From positions 1 to 64,000 of the forward strand of contig CAZXIJ010000005.1 of assembly GCA_964640725.1 (NCBI GenBank): DNA of 64,000 nt, in the 5' to 3' direction. Positions within the stretch are counted from its first letter, which is position 1; each line of letters opens with the position of its first letter. The notes under the pieces are model-generated. The model searched no databases, had not been told where the DNA came from, and was given only the letters and a program-made list of their open reading frames with translations. This document shows, piece after piece, positions 8,057-17,200 of the stretch. The DNA comes from CALHVX01 sp964640725. Its GTDB lineage: Bacteria; Pseudomonadota; Gammaproteobacteria; Pseudomonadales; Azotimanducaceae. The translations under genes and the position numbers were made by a program.

Positions 8057-9540
8057 ATCTCGCAGTCATTCTGGCGGCGCTGCTGGGCATCACCTGGCTC
8101 GGCCATCGCCTGAGCGGCCGGATCGATTCGCGCCGGGCATTCTTCCAGGCCGATGGCTCCCTGCCCTGGTGGGCGGTCTCTGCGAGTATCGTCGCCACCC
8201 TCGTGAGCTCCGTCACCTTTGTCTCGGTGCCCGCCGCCGTCTTCCGCGACGGCGGCAATATGACCTACCTGCAGGTTGTGATTGGCCTGGCTTTGGGCAA
8301 GCTGTTTATCGGCGCCGTGCTGGCCCGGGATTTTTTCGCAGCGCAGGACGCGCAAACCACCTACGACTACATCGGCGCCCGCCTCGGGCGAGCGACCGGC
8401 CGGGTGTCTCTCGGTCTGGGGCTCGCGCTCGGGTTTATCAACAGCGCGATCAAGCTGCTCACCGCCGCCATCGTGCTGGACGTCATCACCCGCTGGGGCA
8501 TCCCGGCCTGCGCGCTGACCGTGACCGCCATTGGGTTGCTGTGGTCGGCCCTGGCCGGTCTGAAGACCGTCATCTGGACCGACTTCCTGCTGTTCGCCCT
8601 GTTCAGCGTGGGCGCGGTCCTAGCGCTGATCTTTCTGATCGCACGGATCGATCTGGATCTGCCAACGGCGCTGGCCAGCCTCGATGCCCAGGCCAAGACC
8701 GTGCTCTTCGATTTCAGCACCGACCCGCAATCGCGCTACACCCTGTGGGCTGCGCTGGCCGGGAGCGTCGCGCTCAGCCTGGCCGTGGGCGGCACCCAGG
8801 CCACCTGGCAGCGTGTGCGCGCCTGTCGCAGCGCTGCGGATGCCTGCAAGGCCTACAACTGGTCCGCCGCGTTCTACCTGCTGCACCTGGTCATGCTCGC
8901 GATCGGTGCAGCGCTGGTGCTGTTCTACAGCGCGCAGCCCTTGCCGGCAGAGGTGGCGGCAGAAGTCACGGCATCGCCCGATCGAATCCTTCCGCACTTC
9001 ATCATCACCGAGATTCCCGTCGGGCTCTCTGGCCTGCTGATCGCCGCGATCTTTGCCGCGGCCATTTCGACCCTGGACAGCGCCCTGACCGAGGCTGCGG
9101 ACCTGACCGTGCGACACCTGTACGAGCCCCTGGCCGGCACCGACCGGAGTGAACGGCACTATCTGGCGATCTCCCGGCTCGCTCTCGCGCTGTGGAGCCT
9201 CGCCTTCGCAGCCGGCGCCATATTCCTGCACCGCTATGCCCAGGAAGGCCTGCTGGACCTGACCTTCAAGCTGCCGAACTACCTGTACGGCGCCGTGCTC
9301 GGGACTATCCTGCTGGCCCGGATGCGCAGCGGCCGCTTTGCCACCTTCGCTGTGGGCTTCGTAATCGCGCTGGCCATCACTGCGGTGCTGGCCAGCAGCG
9401 GCGTCGCCTTCTTCTGGTGGTGCCCCGTGAGCGGCGCCGCCATGGTAATTGCAGTGCGCCTGCTGGAATCGCTCTGGCCCGGTACAATGGCGGCTGGCCA
9501 GGGGGGCCACAGCGAGGGGAAAACAGATGTCTCAAATTGA
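8053..9540 (+). CDS. Sodium:solute symporter (SSS family), probable CTG start
   Basis: Members of the SSS family couple sodium influx to uptake of sugars, amino acids or organic acids. The N-terminal signature (FFQADGSLPWWAVSASIVATLVSSVTFVSVP) and later GTQATWQRVRACRSA, IPVGLSGLLIAAIFAAAISTLDSALTEAADL and LYEPL are typical. The first ATG/GTG/TTG in frame is the GTG at 8203, which would cut through the first helices; conserved sequence (LNLAVILAALLGITWLGHRLSGR) runs back to a CTG at 8053 that overlaps the tatC stop. That gives 495 residues, normal for the family. The substrate is not evident. Confidence 0.85.
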   Translation: MNLAVILAALLGITWLGHRLSGRIDSRRAFFQADGSLPWWAVSASIVATLVSSVTFVSVPAAVFRDGGNMTYLQVVIGLALGKLFIGAVLARDFFAAQDAQTTYDYIGARLGRATGRVSLGLGLALGFINSAIKLLTAAIVLDVITRWGIPACALTVTAIGLLWSALAGLKTVIWTDFLLFALFSVGAVLALIFLIARIDLDLPTALASLDAQAKTVLFDFSTDPQSRYTLWAALAGSVALSLAVGGTQATWQRVRACRSAADACKAYNWSAAFYLLHLVMLAIGAALVLFYSAQPLPAEVAAEVTASPDRILPHFIITEIPVGLSGLLIAAIFAAAISTLDSALTEAADLTVRHLYEPLAGTDRSERHYLAISRLALALWSLAFAAGAIFLHRYAQEGLLDLTFKLPNYLYGAVLGTILLARMRSGRFATFAVGFVIALAITAVLASSGVAFFWWCPVSGAAMVIAVRLLESLWPGTMAAGQGGHSEGKTDVSN

Positions 9541-10240
9541 TGCCGCACAGTCCCAGACCAGCGCCCGGCGCCGTGGCTTCAGCGGCAAGCAGGTGCTGCT
9601 GTTCCTGTTGATCGCGATGCTGCTGACCGCCGGCGTGACCTACTGGCTGATTCGCACCTATGTCTACGCCCGAGACTTTCAGCCCGTCGAGCTGTCAGCA
9701 AAAGAGCAGGTGCGCCTGGACGGCAAGCTGTCGGCCCTCGGCCTGAACCCACGGGACGTGCTGCCCGACGCCAAGCGTCCGGCGCAACAGGACCGCCTGG
9801 ACGCAGATGGTCGCCTGGTGCCCGAGCGCTACGAAGAGCGCGACGACAACCGCCAGATCGACCTGTCAGAGCGCGAGCTCAACGCGATGCTCGCGAGCAA
9901 CGCGGATCTCGCACGCCGCTTCGCCGTAGACCTTTCCGACAGCCTGGCCAGCGCCAAGCTGCTCATTCCCGTGGACCCGGACTTCCCCATGTTCGGCGGC
10001 AAAACGCTCCGGGTGAACGCGGGCCTCGAACTGGACTACCGCAACGCTCAACCGGTGGTTGTGCTGCGCGGCGTCTCTGTCATGGGCGTGCCCGTGCCCA
10101 ACGCCTGGCTGGGCAACCTTAAAAATGTCGACCTCGTCGACCAGTTTGGCGGCAACCCGGGGTTCTGGCGCAGCTTTGCCGACGGTGTCGAATTGATCGA
10201 GATCAACGACGGCGCGCTGCGCATCCAGCTGAAGGAGTAG
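9527..10240 (+). CDS. Membrane-anchored protein of unknown function
   Basis: This 237-residue protein has a cytoplasmic N-terminus, one membrane helix at about residues 21-40 (VLLFLLIAMLLTAGVTYWLI) and a periplasmic domain of about 190 residues. Recognisable stretches are SERELNAMLASNADLARRFAVDLSDSLASAKLLIPVDPDFP and GGKTLRVNAGLELDYRNAQPVVVLRGVSVMGVPVPNAWLGNLKNVDLV, which read like a beta-rich lipid-binding or AsmA-type fold, but I do not recognise the family. The ATG at 9527 lies 13 bp inside the symporter 3' end, so the two are probably co-transcribed. Confidence 0.75.
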   Translation: MSQIDAAQSQTSARRRGFSGKQVLLFLLIAMLLTAGVTYWLIRTYVYARDFQPVELSAKEQVRLDGKLSALGLNPRDVLPDAKRPAQQDRLDADGRLVPERYEERDDNRQIDLSERELNAMLASNADLARRFAVDLSDSLASAKLLIPVDPDFPMFGGKTLRVNAGLELDYRNAQPVVVLRGVSVMGVPVPNAWLGNLKNVDLVDQFGGNPGFWRSFADGVELIEINDGALRIQLKE

Positions 10241-10410
10241 CCGTTGAGCCGCCGGGATTTTCGCGCCGGCAGCGAAGCGTGATCTGATCCGCATTCCCGG
10301 CCCGGGGGGCCGTGGCACCATCTTTTCGGTCAGAGGCACCGATTTTTCGACGCGTCGTGAGCGCGTCGTGCGTGCGGGCACCTGACAGCCGACAATCGGA
10401 CCGGAGAGAA

Positions 10411-10433
10411 GTGTGCAAGCAGTACTCGCACAC
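10411..10433. repeat. Inverted repeat before the sigma-54-type activator start
   Basis: GTGTGC (10411-10416) and GCACAC (10428-10433) form a perfect 6-bp inverted repeat with an 11-nt loop, ending 11 nt before the GTG start at 10445. It could be a repressor or autoregulatory operator, or an RNA hairpin that hides the weak ribosome binding region. The rest of 10241-10410 has no clear -24/-12 element; a TGGCAC at about 10313 lacks a properly spaced GC. Confidence 0.35.
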
Positions 10434-10444
10434 GGTGCAGCATC

Positions 10445-13309
10445 GTGAAGCCTATCCAGCAGTACCTCGAACAACTGGCCTCGGAGCTGGGCGCCACGCG
10501 CCTGTCGCTTCTGCTGTTCAGCGGCAGCGGCAGCGCGCGCCGCAGCCTGCTCCTGGACGTTGGCGACGGCGACCCGATTCCCGAGCTGGAAAGCCTGAGC
10601 TCGGCAGAGCACCTGATCAACGGCGCCCTGGCATCGAGCCGGGTAGACAGCTTTGCCTCGTCAGCGCCGGACTGCCAGCTGCTGTTTGTGCCCAAACAGG
10701 CCATCGAACGCGGCGGCGAGCACCCGGAGCGACGCCAACACCCCACGGGCGAGCCGGGCTACTGGCTCGGCCTGCGCAGCAACGCCGAGGCCCCGGCACT
10801 GAGTGCGGCCCGGCGGGAACTCATCGGTGCCAGCATCCGCCTCGCAGCCCAGCTCTACACCGGCGAGAGCCAACGCTCTGACCCGGATTCCGGCCTGCCG
10901 GATCGCGGCGAGTTCGAGCGCACGCTCGCCCGCATCATCGCTCTGACCGCCGGCGAAGGCGAGCAGAGCAGCGGCGCCGGGTTCTCAGCCCTGCTCGTGC
11001 AGCCCCGGACCCTGCTGGCCGACAGCGCACGCGCGCTGCTGCCTGCGGTCGCTGACAACCTGTCGGAGATGCTGCGGGACTCGGACCAGCTGTACCGCTA
11101 CGGCGCAACCGCTCTGGCCCTGCCGCTGCCCGGGGTCGATCCGGTCGCGCTGAAGGGCCTGTGTCACAAGCTCGCTGCCGGCCTTGCCGCCAGCCCCTGG
11201 CCAGGCCTGGATCCGGCACCTCAATGGCACGTGGTCGGGCTGCACTGCGCCAACGATCTGGCCGGCACCAGCCGCAACGTCGACATCGCCCAGCGCCTGG
11301 AAGCCGCCTTGCGGCAGTGTCAGATTCGCGCTGGCAGCCAGATCGAATTGCTGAGCTTCGACCCGGCGGAGAGCGGCGGCGAGCAGACCGTGGTCGACGG
11401 GCTGTTTACCGGCGAAGCCGTGCGCGACTACCGCAACATGGGTTTGCTGTGGCGGATGGTCGGCCTGATCGGCGATGCCAGCAACGCGAGCGCGCTGATG
11501 ATCGATGCCGTCAACCTGATCGGCGCGGCCCTGGACAGCCCGGTTGCGCTGTTCGAGCTGCAGGAAGAGCAGAGCCTGCGCATCGCCAGCAGCGGCAACC
11601 TGCCGAACCAGCCGACCGCTATCGAACGCCTCATGCGCAGGGCCCTCACCGATGGCCTGGTCGACGAGCAAATTGCCGGGCAACGGTTCGTTGCGTGCCC
11701 GGCCACGGGAACCATGATTGACCCGCTGGTACTGATCGTCGATGACGAGGCCCGGCAGTTTGAGGTCCACGACGCGACGCTCCTCGACGCCCTCGTCCTG
11801 CAGCTGTATCGCGCCGTGGAGCGGCTCAAAGTTGCCGCGCAGGAAGTCGACGTGCGCGAGAACGAGACCAAACGGCTGCGCGCCCAGCTGGCCGCCGCCG
11901 GCCAGAGCGCCGCAGCGCCGGTTTTCGTTTCGGGCGCGATGCAGCGCTTGCTGCAGCAGGCCGACAGCTGGAGCCGCACCGTCGAAACCATTCTGATCAC
12001 CGGGGAAAGCGGCGCCGGCAAGGAGATCATGGCGGCCCGCGTGCACGAATCAAGCGACCGGGCAGACGGCCCCTTCGTGACCGTCGACTGTGCAGCGATA
12101 CCCGGCACCCTGCTTGAGGCAGAGCTGTTCGGGCGAGTCAAAGGTGCCTACACCGGCGCCGACAGCGCCAGTGCGGGGTATGCTCGGAAAGCAGCCGGAG
12201 GCACCCTGTTCCTGGACGAGATCGGCGAGCTGCCCATCGACCTGCAGGCCAAGCTGCTGCGCTTCGTGCAGGAAAAGCAGGTGTCTCCGGTGGGTTCGAG
12301 CGACAGTCACCAGGTCGACGTCCGCATCATCGCCGCAACCAATCGCGACCTGGGCGCCGAGGTCCGGGCCGGTCGTTTTCGCGGTGATCTGATGTATCGC
12401 CTGAAAGTACTGGAGCTGAGGCTGCCGCCGCTGCGCGAGCGCACAGAGGATATCGTGCCCCTGGCGAGCTACTTCCTGGACAGCTACAACGCCCAGTACC
12501 AACGGAACTGCCTGTTGACCGCCCAGGCCGAAGACCAGCTCCGCAGTTACCGCTGGCCGGGCAACGTTCGCGAGCTCAAGCACAGCATCCTCAAAGCCTG
12601 CCTGGAGTGCAGCGACGAGCAGATTCTGCCGGAAGACATCGGCTTCACGGAAGCTGAGCCGGGCACCGCCGGCGAGGGCGCGCCCATGACCCAGAGCTGG
12701 CCTTTGAATCCGGCCGCGCCGCCGCCCGCGGCGATGGCGACCGGCACAGCGCCCCCGGCCACATCTGCCAACGACGCCGGGCCAGGGCCAGTGTCTCTGG
12801 CCGACACCTGGCTGGCGGTGGAATCGATGCTGGCCGAGACCTGCGAAGCCGCCATCAGCCAAGCCCTGCGACTGCCCTTTGGCAGCTGGATCAACGATGC
12901 CCTGATCGAGGCGGCAGACCTGCACGCCAGCGGTGTATCCAAACATGCGGCTGGGCTCATCGGCCTGCCAGAGTCGACCTATCGTCGGCAGCTCGACCGA
13001 GTGCGACAAGCCGAACAGTGCGGCATGCGGGTGACTCATCCGCTGTTCGAGCCGCTACCGCAACTGCTGCGCGCCCTGCTCGCCCAAAGCGTCGCCGAAC
13101 GGAACGAAGACCCCGCTGCAACGCCGGACGATGAAGGCAGCCTGATCGACGCGGTACGCGCACGGCTGCTGCGCCTGGTCTCGCAGGCGCTCCCGGACCA
13201 GTGCGGCTACGCAGCTGCACTCATGGGCGTCACGCCCCCAACCTATCGTCGGCATCTGAAGAACCTGGAAGCACTGGACGCAGCCCCGCGGGAGGCATCC
13301 GCCCAGTGA
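10445..13309 (+). CDS. Sigma-54-type AAA+ activator with degenerate GGDEF and GAF-like domains and two C-terminal HTHs
   Basis: 954 residues, GTG start. Residues ~145-330 resemble a GGDEF domain: SGLPDRGEFERTLARI is the usual entry motif and RDSDQLYRYGATALALPLPG aligns with the RxxD-x5-GGDEF region. The I-site R211/D214 is kept, but the GGDEF site (220-224) is GATAL, so it should not make c-di-GMP and may bind it. A GAF-like region covers about 335-475. The AAA+ domain has Walker A GESGAGKE (~520-527), GAYTGA (567-572, Phe replaced by Tyr) and Walker B LFLDEIGEL. Two similar HTH segments lie near 832-855 (LPESTYRRQL) and 920-945 (VTPPTYRRHL); one is normal. Its stop overlaps the GTG of the GGDEF sensor gene. 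Confidence 0.88.
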   Translation: MKPIQQYLEQLASELGATRLSLLLFSGSGSARRSLLLDVGDGDPIPELESLSSAEHLINGALASSRVDSFASSAPDCQLLFVPKQAIERGGEHPERRQHPTGEPGYWLGLRSNAEAPALSAARRELIGASIRLAAQLYTGESQRSDPDSGLPDRGEFERTLARIIALTAGEGEQSSGAGFSALLVQPRTLLADSARALLPAVADNLSEMLRDSDQLYRYGATALALPLPGVDPVALKGLCHKLAAGLAASPWPGLDPAPQWHVVGLHCANDLAGTSRNVDIAQRLEAALRQCQIRAGSQIELLSFDPAESGGEQTVVDGLFTGEAVRDYRNMGLLWRMVGLIGDASNASALMIDAVNLIGAALDSPVALFELQEEQSLRIASSGNLPNQPTAIERLMRRALTDGLVDEQIAGQRFVACPATGTMIDPLVLIVDDEARQFEVHDATLLDALVLQLYRAVERLKVAAQEVDVRENETKRLRAQLAAAGQSAAAPVFVSGAMQRLLQQADSWSRTVETILITGESGAGKEIMAARVHESSDRADGPFVTVDCAAIPGTLLEAELFGRVKGAYTGADSASAGYARKAAGGTLFLDEIGELPIDLQAKLLRFVQEKQVSPVGSSDSHQVDVRIIAATNRDLGAEVRAGRFRGDLMYRLKVLELRLPPLRERTEDIVPLASYFLDSYNAQYQRNCLLTAQAEDQLRSYRWPGNVRELKHSILKACLECSDEQILPEDIGFTEAEPGTAGEGAPMTQSWPLNPAAPPPAAMATGTAPPATSANDAGPGPVSLADTWLAVESMLAETCEAAISQALRLPFGSWINDALIEAADLHASGVSKHAAGLIGLPESTYRRQLDRVRQAEQCGMRVTHPLFEPLPQLLRALLAQSVAERNEDPAATPDDEGSLIDAVRARLLRLVSQALPDQCGYAAALMGVTPPTYRRHLKNLEALDAAPREASAQ

Positions 13310-16300
13310 GCCGAAGGCTAACAGTGTTGTCTGCTGCCCGCGCCGCCTGGCAAGCCCTGGCCGTTGCGCTATGGCTGGTGCTGTCTGCGCCGGCTCTGGG
13401 CGTGTCCGAGGATCAGCCCCAGCAACACTGGACCGACCTGGTTCTGAGCGGGCTCGACAAGACCGCCCGAAACCTGCGGCTCACGCACCTTGGCAGCGCC
13501 GAGGGGCTACGGCAGGAACTGGTGAACACCATCGCGCAGGACGCCCAGGGCTTCATGTGGTTCGGCACCCAGGAAGGTCTGAGCCGCTACGACGGGCAGC
13601 GCATCAAAAACTATACTGCCAGCGCCGACACAGCCGGCGCGCTGGCGGAAGACTGGATCTGGGCCCTGCTGAACGATCGCAAGGGCCGTCTGTGGGTCGG
13701 CACGAACGGCGGCGGCCTCGCGCGCTATCGTCCGCGCACGGACGATTTTCAGCTCTACCGGCATTCGCCGGATACCGGCAACAGCCTGAGCAGCGACCGG
13801 GTTCGCGTGCTGTTCGAAGATCGCCAGGGGCGGATCTGGATCGGCACCGAGGGCGGTGGCCTGGACCTGTTCGAGCCGGACACCGGCAACTTCACCAACT
13901 ATCGCTACGACAGCGAGGACGCAACCTCTCTGCCCGGCAACGCCATCACCGCGCTGGCCGAGGACAACGACGGCAATCTGTGGGTCGGCACGCAGAAGCG
14001 GGGACTGGCACGGTTCGATCCGGTGCAAAGAACCTTTACCCGTTTCAAGGACGACCCGCAGGACATCACGGCCCTCGCCGACGATCGCATTCGCAGCCTC
14101 TACAGCGACAGCGACGGCAATCTGTGGGTCGCGACAGACAGCGGCGGCCTGCATCGCTTTCTGCCCCAAAACCAAAGCTTCGAGCGTCATCAGCACGATC
14201 CGGACCGTCCCGGCAGCCTGCCCTCCAACCTGGTGCGGGACCTGCAGGAAGACCACAACGGCGATCTGTGGATCGCGACCGATCGCGGCCTCGCGCAGTG
14301 GCTGGGAGACAACGAATTCGCCCGCTACCGTCACAGTCCCGCTGATCGCTACGGCTTGAACGCTGACCCGCTTACGGATCTGTTCGAGGACCGCAACGGC
14401 AACCTGTGGATCGGCTCCTACGAAGGCGTCGACAAGTGGAACTACGTCAGTGACCTGTTCAGCTACATCGATCGCGACAGCGGCCAGCTCGACAACGAGC
14501 TGATCACAGCGCTCACAGAGACCCCGGACGGCGCGCTCTGGATCGGCACCTACGGCGGCGGGCTCACCCGCTACGATCGTGCTCGTAACCAGCTTCGCCG
14601 CTACCGGCACGATCCGGACAATCCCGACAGCGTTTCCGATGACCGCATCATGGCCCTGGCTCTGGGCCCGGACGAGACCCTGTGGGTCGGTACCCGCGGC
14701 GCCGGGCTGAACCGCCTGCGTAAAGGCAGCGACCACTTCGAGCGCGTCGACAACATCTCGCCGCGGCGCCAGTCCAAGGGCATTTCCAGCCTGAGCGCCG
14801 ATGCCGACGGCACGATATGGGTCGGCGTTTACGGCGGCGGGCTGACCCGGCTGCAGCCTGCGGGAAATTCGGCAGCCATGACGCGAACCTTCTACAGCCA
14901 CGAAGCCGGCAACCCGGATACGATCAGCACCAACAAGGTCGTTTCGATTTATCGTGACCGGCTGCAGGTCCTGTGGGTCGGCACGGAGGACGGCGGCCTG
15001 AATCGGCTCGATGAACGCAGCGGAAGGTTTCTGCACTACCGAGCGGACCCGGAAGACCCCGGCGCGCTGCGCAGCGACGCCGCCTGGCAAATTCAGGATG
15101 GCAGCGACGGCTCCCTGTGGATCGGCACCCAGGGCGGTGGCCTCAGCCGCTGGGCCCCCGAGGCTCGGGAGCGCGGCGAGTTCCGCCTGCAGCACTATGA
15201 CGAGAGCACGGGCCTTGCGAGCGATTCCGTGCTGGGCATTGTCGAAGACAACCAGGGACAGCTATGGCTAAGCTCCAACGCCGGCCTGACACGCTTTGAC
15301 TACCGTACCGGCAGTTCGCGCCAGTTCGACAGCCAGAACGGCCTGCGGGGCAACGAATTCCTGCAGGGCGTGGCGTTGCGCAGTCGCAACGGCGGCCAGC
15401 TGTACTTCGGCAGCTCCGCCGGTGTCGTGACCTTCTCTCCGGCAGGACTGAAGTCCGGCAGCATGCGTCCCCCGGTCGCCATTACGGCCAAATCCAGGGA
15501 CCGCATTCTCGCCCGCGGCTTCTCGGAAGACCCGGTCGCGCAAACCATCGAGCTGGCCTATCCGTACTACTACCTGTCCTTCGACTTCGCTGCGCTGGAC
15601 TTCGTATCACCGGACAAGAACGAATTCCGCTATCAGCTCACAGGCTTCGAAGAGGACTGGATCGACCCAGCGGACTATCCCCGCGCGACCTACACCAACC
15701 TGGCGCCGGGCAACTACGACTTCCGGGTCAAGGCCGCAAACAGCGACGGTCTGTGGAACGATCGCGGCGTGACAGTCCGCGTGCGGGTCATTCCGCCGCC
15801 CTGGCGCTCCAATGTCGCCTTCGCGCTCTACGCCGTCGTCGCCCTCATGATCCTTGGCTTCATCGTGCGCGCGCAGCGCAACAAGTTTGCGCAGTCGGTT
15901 GCCTACCAGCGCGAGCTGGAATCCCAGGTGGCAACGCGTACCGAGGAACTCGAGGACGAGAAGGACAAGCTCGCAGACCTGAACGAGAAGCTGACGCAGG
16001 CCAGCCTGACTGACCCGCTCACGGGACTGCGCAACCGGCGCTACTTTTACGAAGTGATCGGTCCTATGGTCGCCGCCATTGATCGCGAGCACGCCCGCCT
16101 CGCGAGCGCCGATGACGACCCGGCGCCGCAGCGACCGGGGCGGCAGCTGTTCTTCATGATGATCGATCTGGATGGCTTCAAAGGTCTGAACGATCGCTAC
16201 GGCCACCACGCCGGGGACTCGGCCCTCGCGCATCTGGCTGAGCTGCTGCGCGGCGCCTGCCGGGAAACGGATACGGTCTGTCGCTGGGGCGGAGACGAAT

Positions 16301-16719
16301 TCCTGATCGTCGGCGAGATCAACGACGTGTCCGAGATCGAGCGCGTCGCCGAGCGGCTGCGAAGCAGCGTGGACCTGCACCGGTTCGCGGTCGAAGGCGC
16401 CCTGAACGGCGAGGCGCCCAGTGCGGAAGGCGCTCACATGACCACGTCTATCGGCTTGTCAACGTACCCTCTGGTGCCGGAAGCACCGACCCTGGCCAGC
16501 TGGGAAACTGTCTCCAAGCTCGCTGATCAGGCGGCCTATATCGCCAAGACCACTGGCAAAAACCGCTGGGTGCGGCTGGCTGGAACCAGCCAGACCGACG
16601 CCAGCGCCGTGAGCGCTGCCGGCCAGGGCGCAGCGCCGCTGGTCACCAGCGGCGCCCTCGCTCTGTCGAGCAGTGTCGCCGTCGGGCTGCCCGAGCTGGC
16701 GGCGAACGATCACGCCTGA
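13306..16719 (+). CDS. Periplasmic beta-propeller sensor diguanylate cyclase
   Basis: 1,137 residues from a GTG overlapping the upstream stop. After a signal peptide there are about a dozen propeller-type repeats ending in [LI]W[VI]GTxGGGLxR (about residues 60-710), the two-component 'reg_prop' type, then a Y_Y_Y domain (FRYQLTGFEEDW, AANSDGLWND), one membrane helix (~835-855), a short coiled coil, and a GGDEF domain entered by SLTDPLTGLRNRRYF. The active site is GGDEF (995-999) with the inhibitory I-site RETD (986-989), so it is predicted to make c-di-GMP in response to a periplasmic ligand, with product inhibition. No EAL domain is present. The ligand is unknown. Confidence 0.92.
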   Translation: MSRRLTVLSAARAAWQALAVALWLVLSAPALGVSEDQPQQHWTDLVLSGLDKTARNLRLTHLGSAEGLRQELVNTIAQDAQGFMWFGTQEGLSRYDGQRIKNYTASADTAGALAEDWIWALLNDRKGRLWVGTNGGGLARYRPRTDDFQLYRHSPDTGNSLSSDRVRVLFEDRQGRIWIGTEGGGLDLFEPDTGNFTNYRYDSEDATSLPGNAITALAEDNDGNLWVGTQKRGLARFDPVQRTFTRFKDDPQDITALADDRIRSLYSDSDGNLWVATDSGGLHRFLPQNQSFERHQHDPDRPGSLPSNLVRDLQEDHNGDLWIATDRGLAQWLGDNEFARYRHSPADRYGLNADPLTDLFEDRNGNLWIGSYEGVDKWNYVSDLFSYIDRDSGQLDNELITALTETPDGALWIGTYGGGLTRYDRARNQLRRYRHDPDNPDSVSDDRIMALALGPDETLWVGTRGAGLNRLRKGSDHFERVDNISPRRQSKGISSLSADADGTIWVGVYGGGLTRLQPAGNSAAMTRTFYSHEAGNPDTISTNKVVSIYRDRLQVLWVGTEDGGLNRLDERSGRFLHYRADPEDPGALRSDAAWQIQDGSDGSLWIGTQGGGLSRWAPEARERGEFRLQHYDESTGLASDSVLGIVEDNQGQLWLSSNAGLTRFDYRTGSSRQFDSQNGLRGNEFLQGVALRSRNGGQLYFGSSAGVVTFSPAGLKSGSMRPPVAITAKSRDRILARGFSEDPVAQTIELAYPYYYLSFDFAALDFVSPDKNEFRYQLTGFEEDWIDPADYPRATYTNLAPGNYDFRVKAANSDGLWNDRGVTVRVRVIPPPWRSNVAFALYAVVALMILGFIVRAQRNKFAQSVAYQRELESQVATRTEELEDEKDKLADLNEKLTQASLTDPLTGLRNRRYFYEVIGPMVAAIDREHARLASADDDPAPQRPGRQLFFMMIDLDGFKGLNDRYGHHAGDSALAHLAELLRGACRETDTVCRWGGDEFLIVGEINDVSEIERVAERLRSSVDLHRFAVEGALNGEAPSAEGAHMTTSIGLSTYPLVPEAPTLASWETVSKLADQAAYIAKTTGKNRWVRLAGTSQTDASAVSAAGQGAAPLVTSGALALSSSVAVGLPELAANDHA

Positions 16720-16737
16720 GGCCATAGAGCGCTGCCT

Positions 16738-17184
16738 TCAGGGCACGCTGTCGAGGACGAAGGTGACGGGCCCGTCATTGACTAACGACACCTGCATGTC
16801 AGCACCGAACTGGCCCCGGGCCACCGGCCGCCCGAGCAGGTCTTCGAGATCCGCCGCGTAAGCTTCGACCAGGGGCTCCGCGAGCTCCGGCGGTGCTGCC
16901 GTCGAGAAGCCCGGCCGCATGCCCTTGCGGGTATCGGCCGCCAGGGTGAACTGCGAAACCACCAGAATCTGACCGCCCAGATCGAATACGGAGCGATTCA
17001 TCGGCTTGTCGGCGTCAGGAAAAATGCGCAGGCCGACGGTCTTGCGCGCAAGCTTGCCGGCCATGGCGACATCGTCGTCCCGGGCGATGCCGATCAGCGC
17101 CAGCAGCCCGGGACCGATGCGCGCGACTTCGGAGCCAGCAACCTGCACCGCAGCCTCCGAGACCCGCTGCAGCAGCACTCTCAC
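16738..17184 (-). CDS. dtd: D-aminoacyl-tRNA deacylase
   Basis: DTD hydrolyses D-aminoacyl-tRNAs and glycyl-tRNA-Ala, keeping D-amino acids out of proteins. The 148-residue protein begins MRVLLQRVSEAAVQVAGSEV and contains the signature SQFTLAADTRKGMRPGFSTAAPP with the catalytic-pocket SQF..L and GxxP-type loop, and ends FGADMQVSLVNDGPVTFVLDS. It converges on the sensor cyclase gene with only 18 bp between the stops and lies 16 bp downstream of typA on the same strand, so the two are probably co-transcribed. Confidence 0.96.
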   Translation of the reverse strand: MRVLLQRVSEAAVQVAGSEVARIGPGLLALIGIARDDDVAMAGKLARKTVGLRIFPDADKPMNRSVFDLGGQILVVSQFTLAADTRKGMRPGFSTAAPPELAEPLVEAYAADLEDLLGRPVARGQFGADMQVSLVNDGPVTFVLDSVP

Positions 17185-17200
17185 CCGCGCTGCGCCGCCG

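Noticed and set aside
10300..10340. Sigma-54 promoter before the activator gene (TGGCAC followed by TTTTC)
   Set aside because: The required GC at the -12 position with 10-bp spacing from GG is absent.
13507..15195. 562-codon minus-strand frame across the sensor cyclase with repeating ADPQ segments
   Set aside because: The repeats are the reverse complement of the propeller repeats; not an independent protein.
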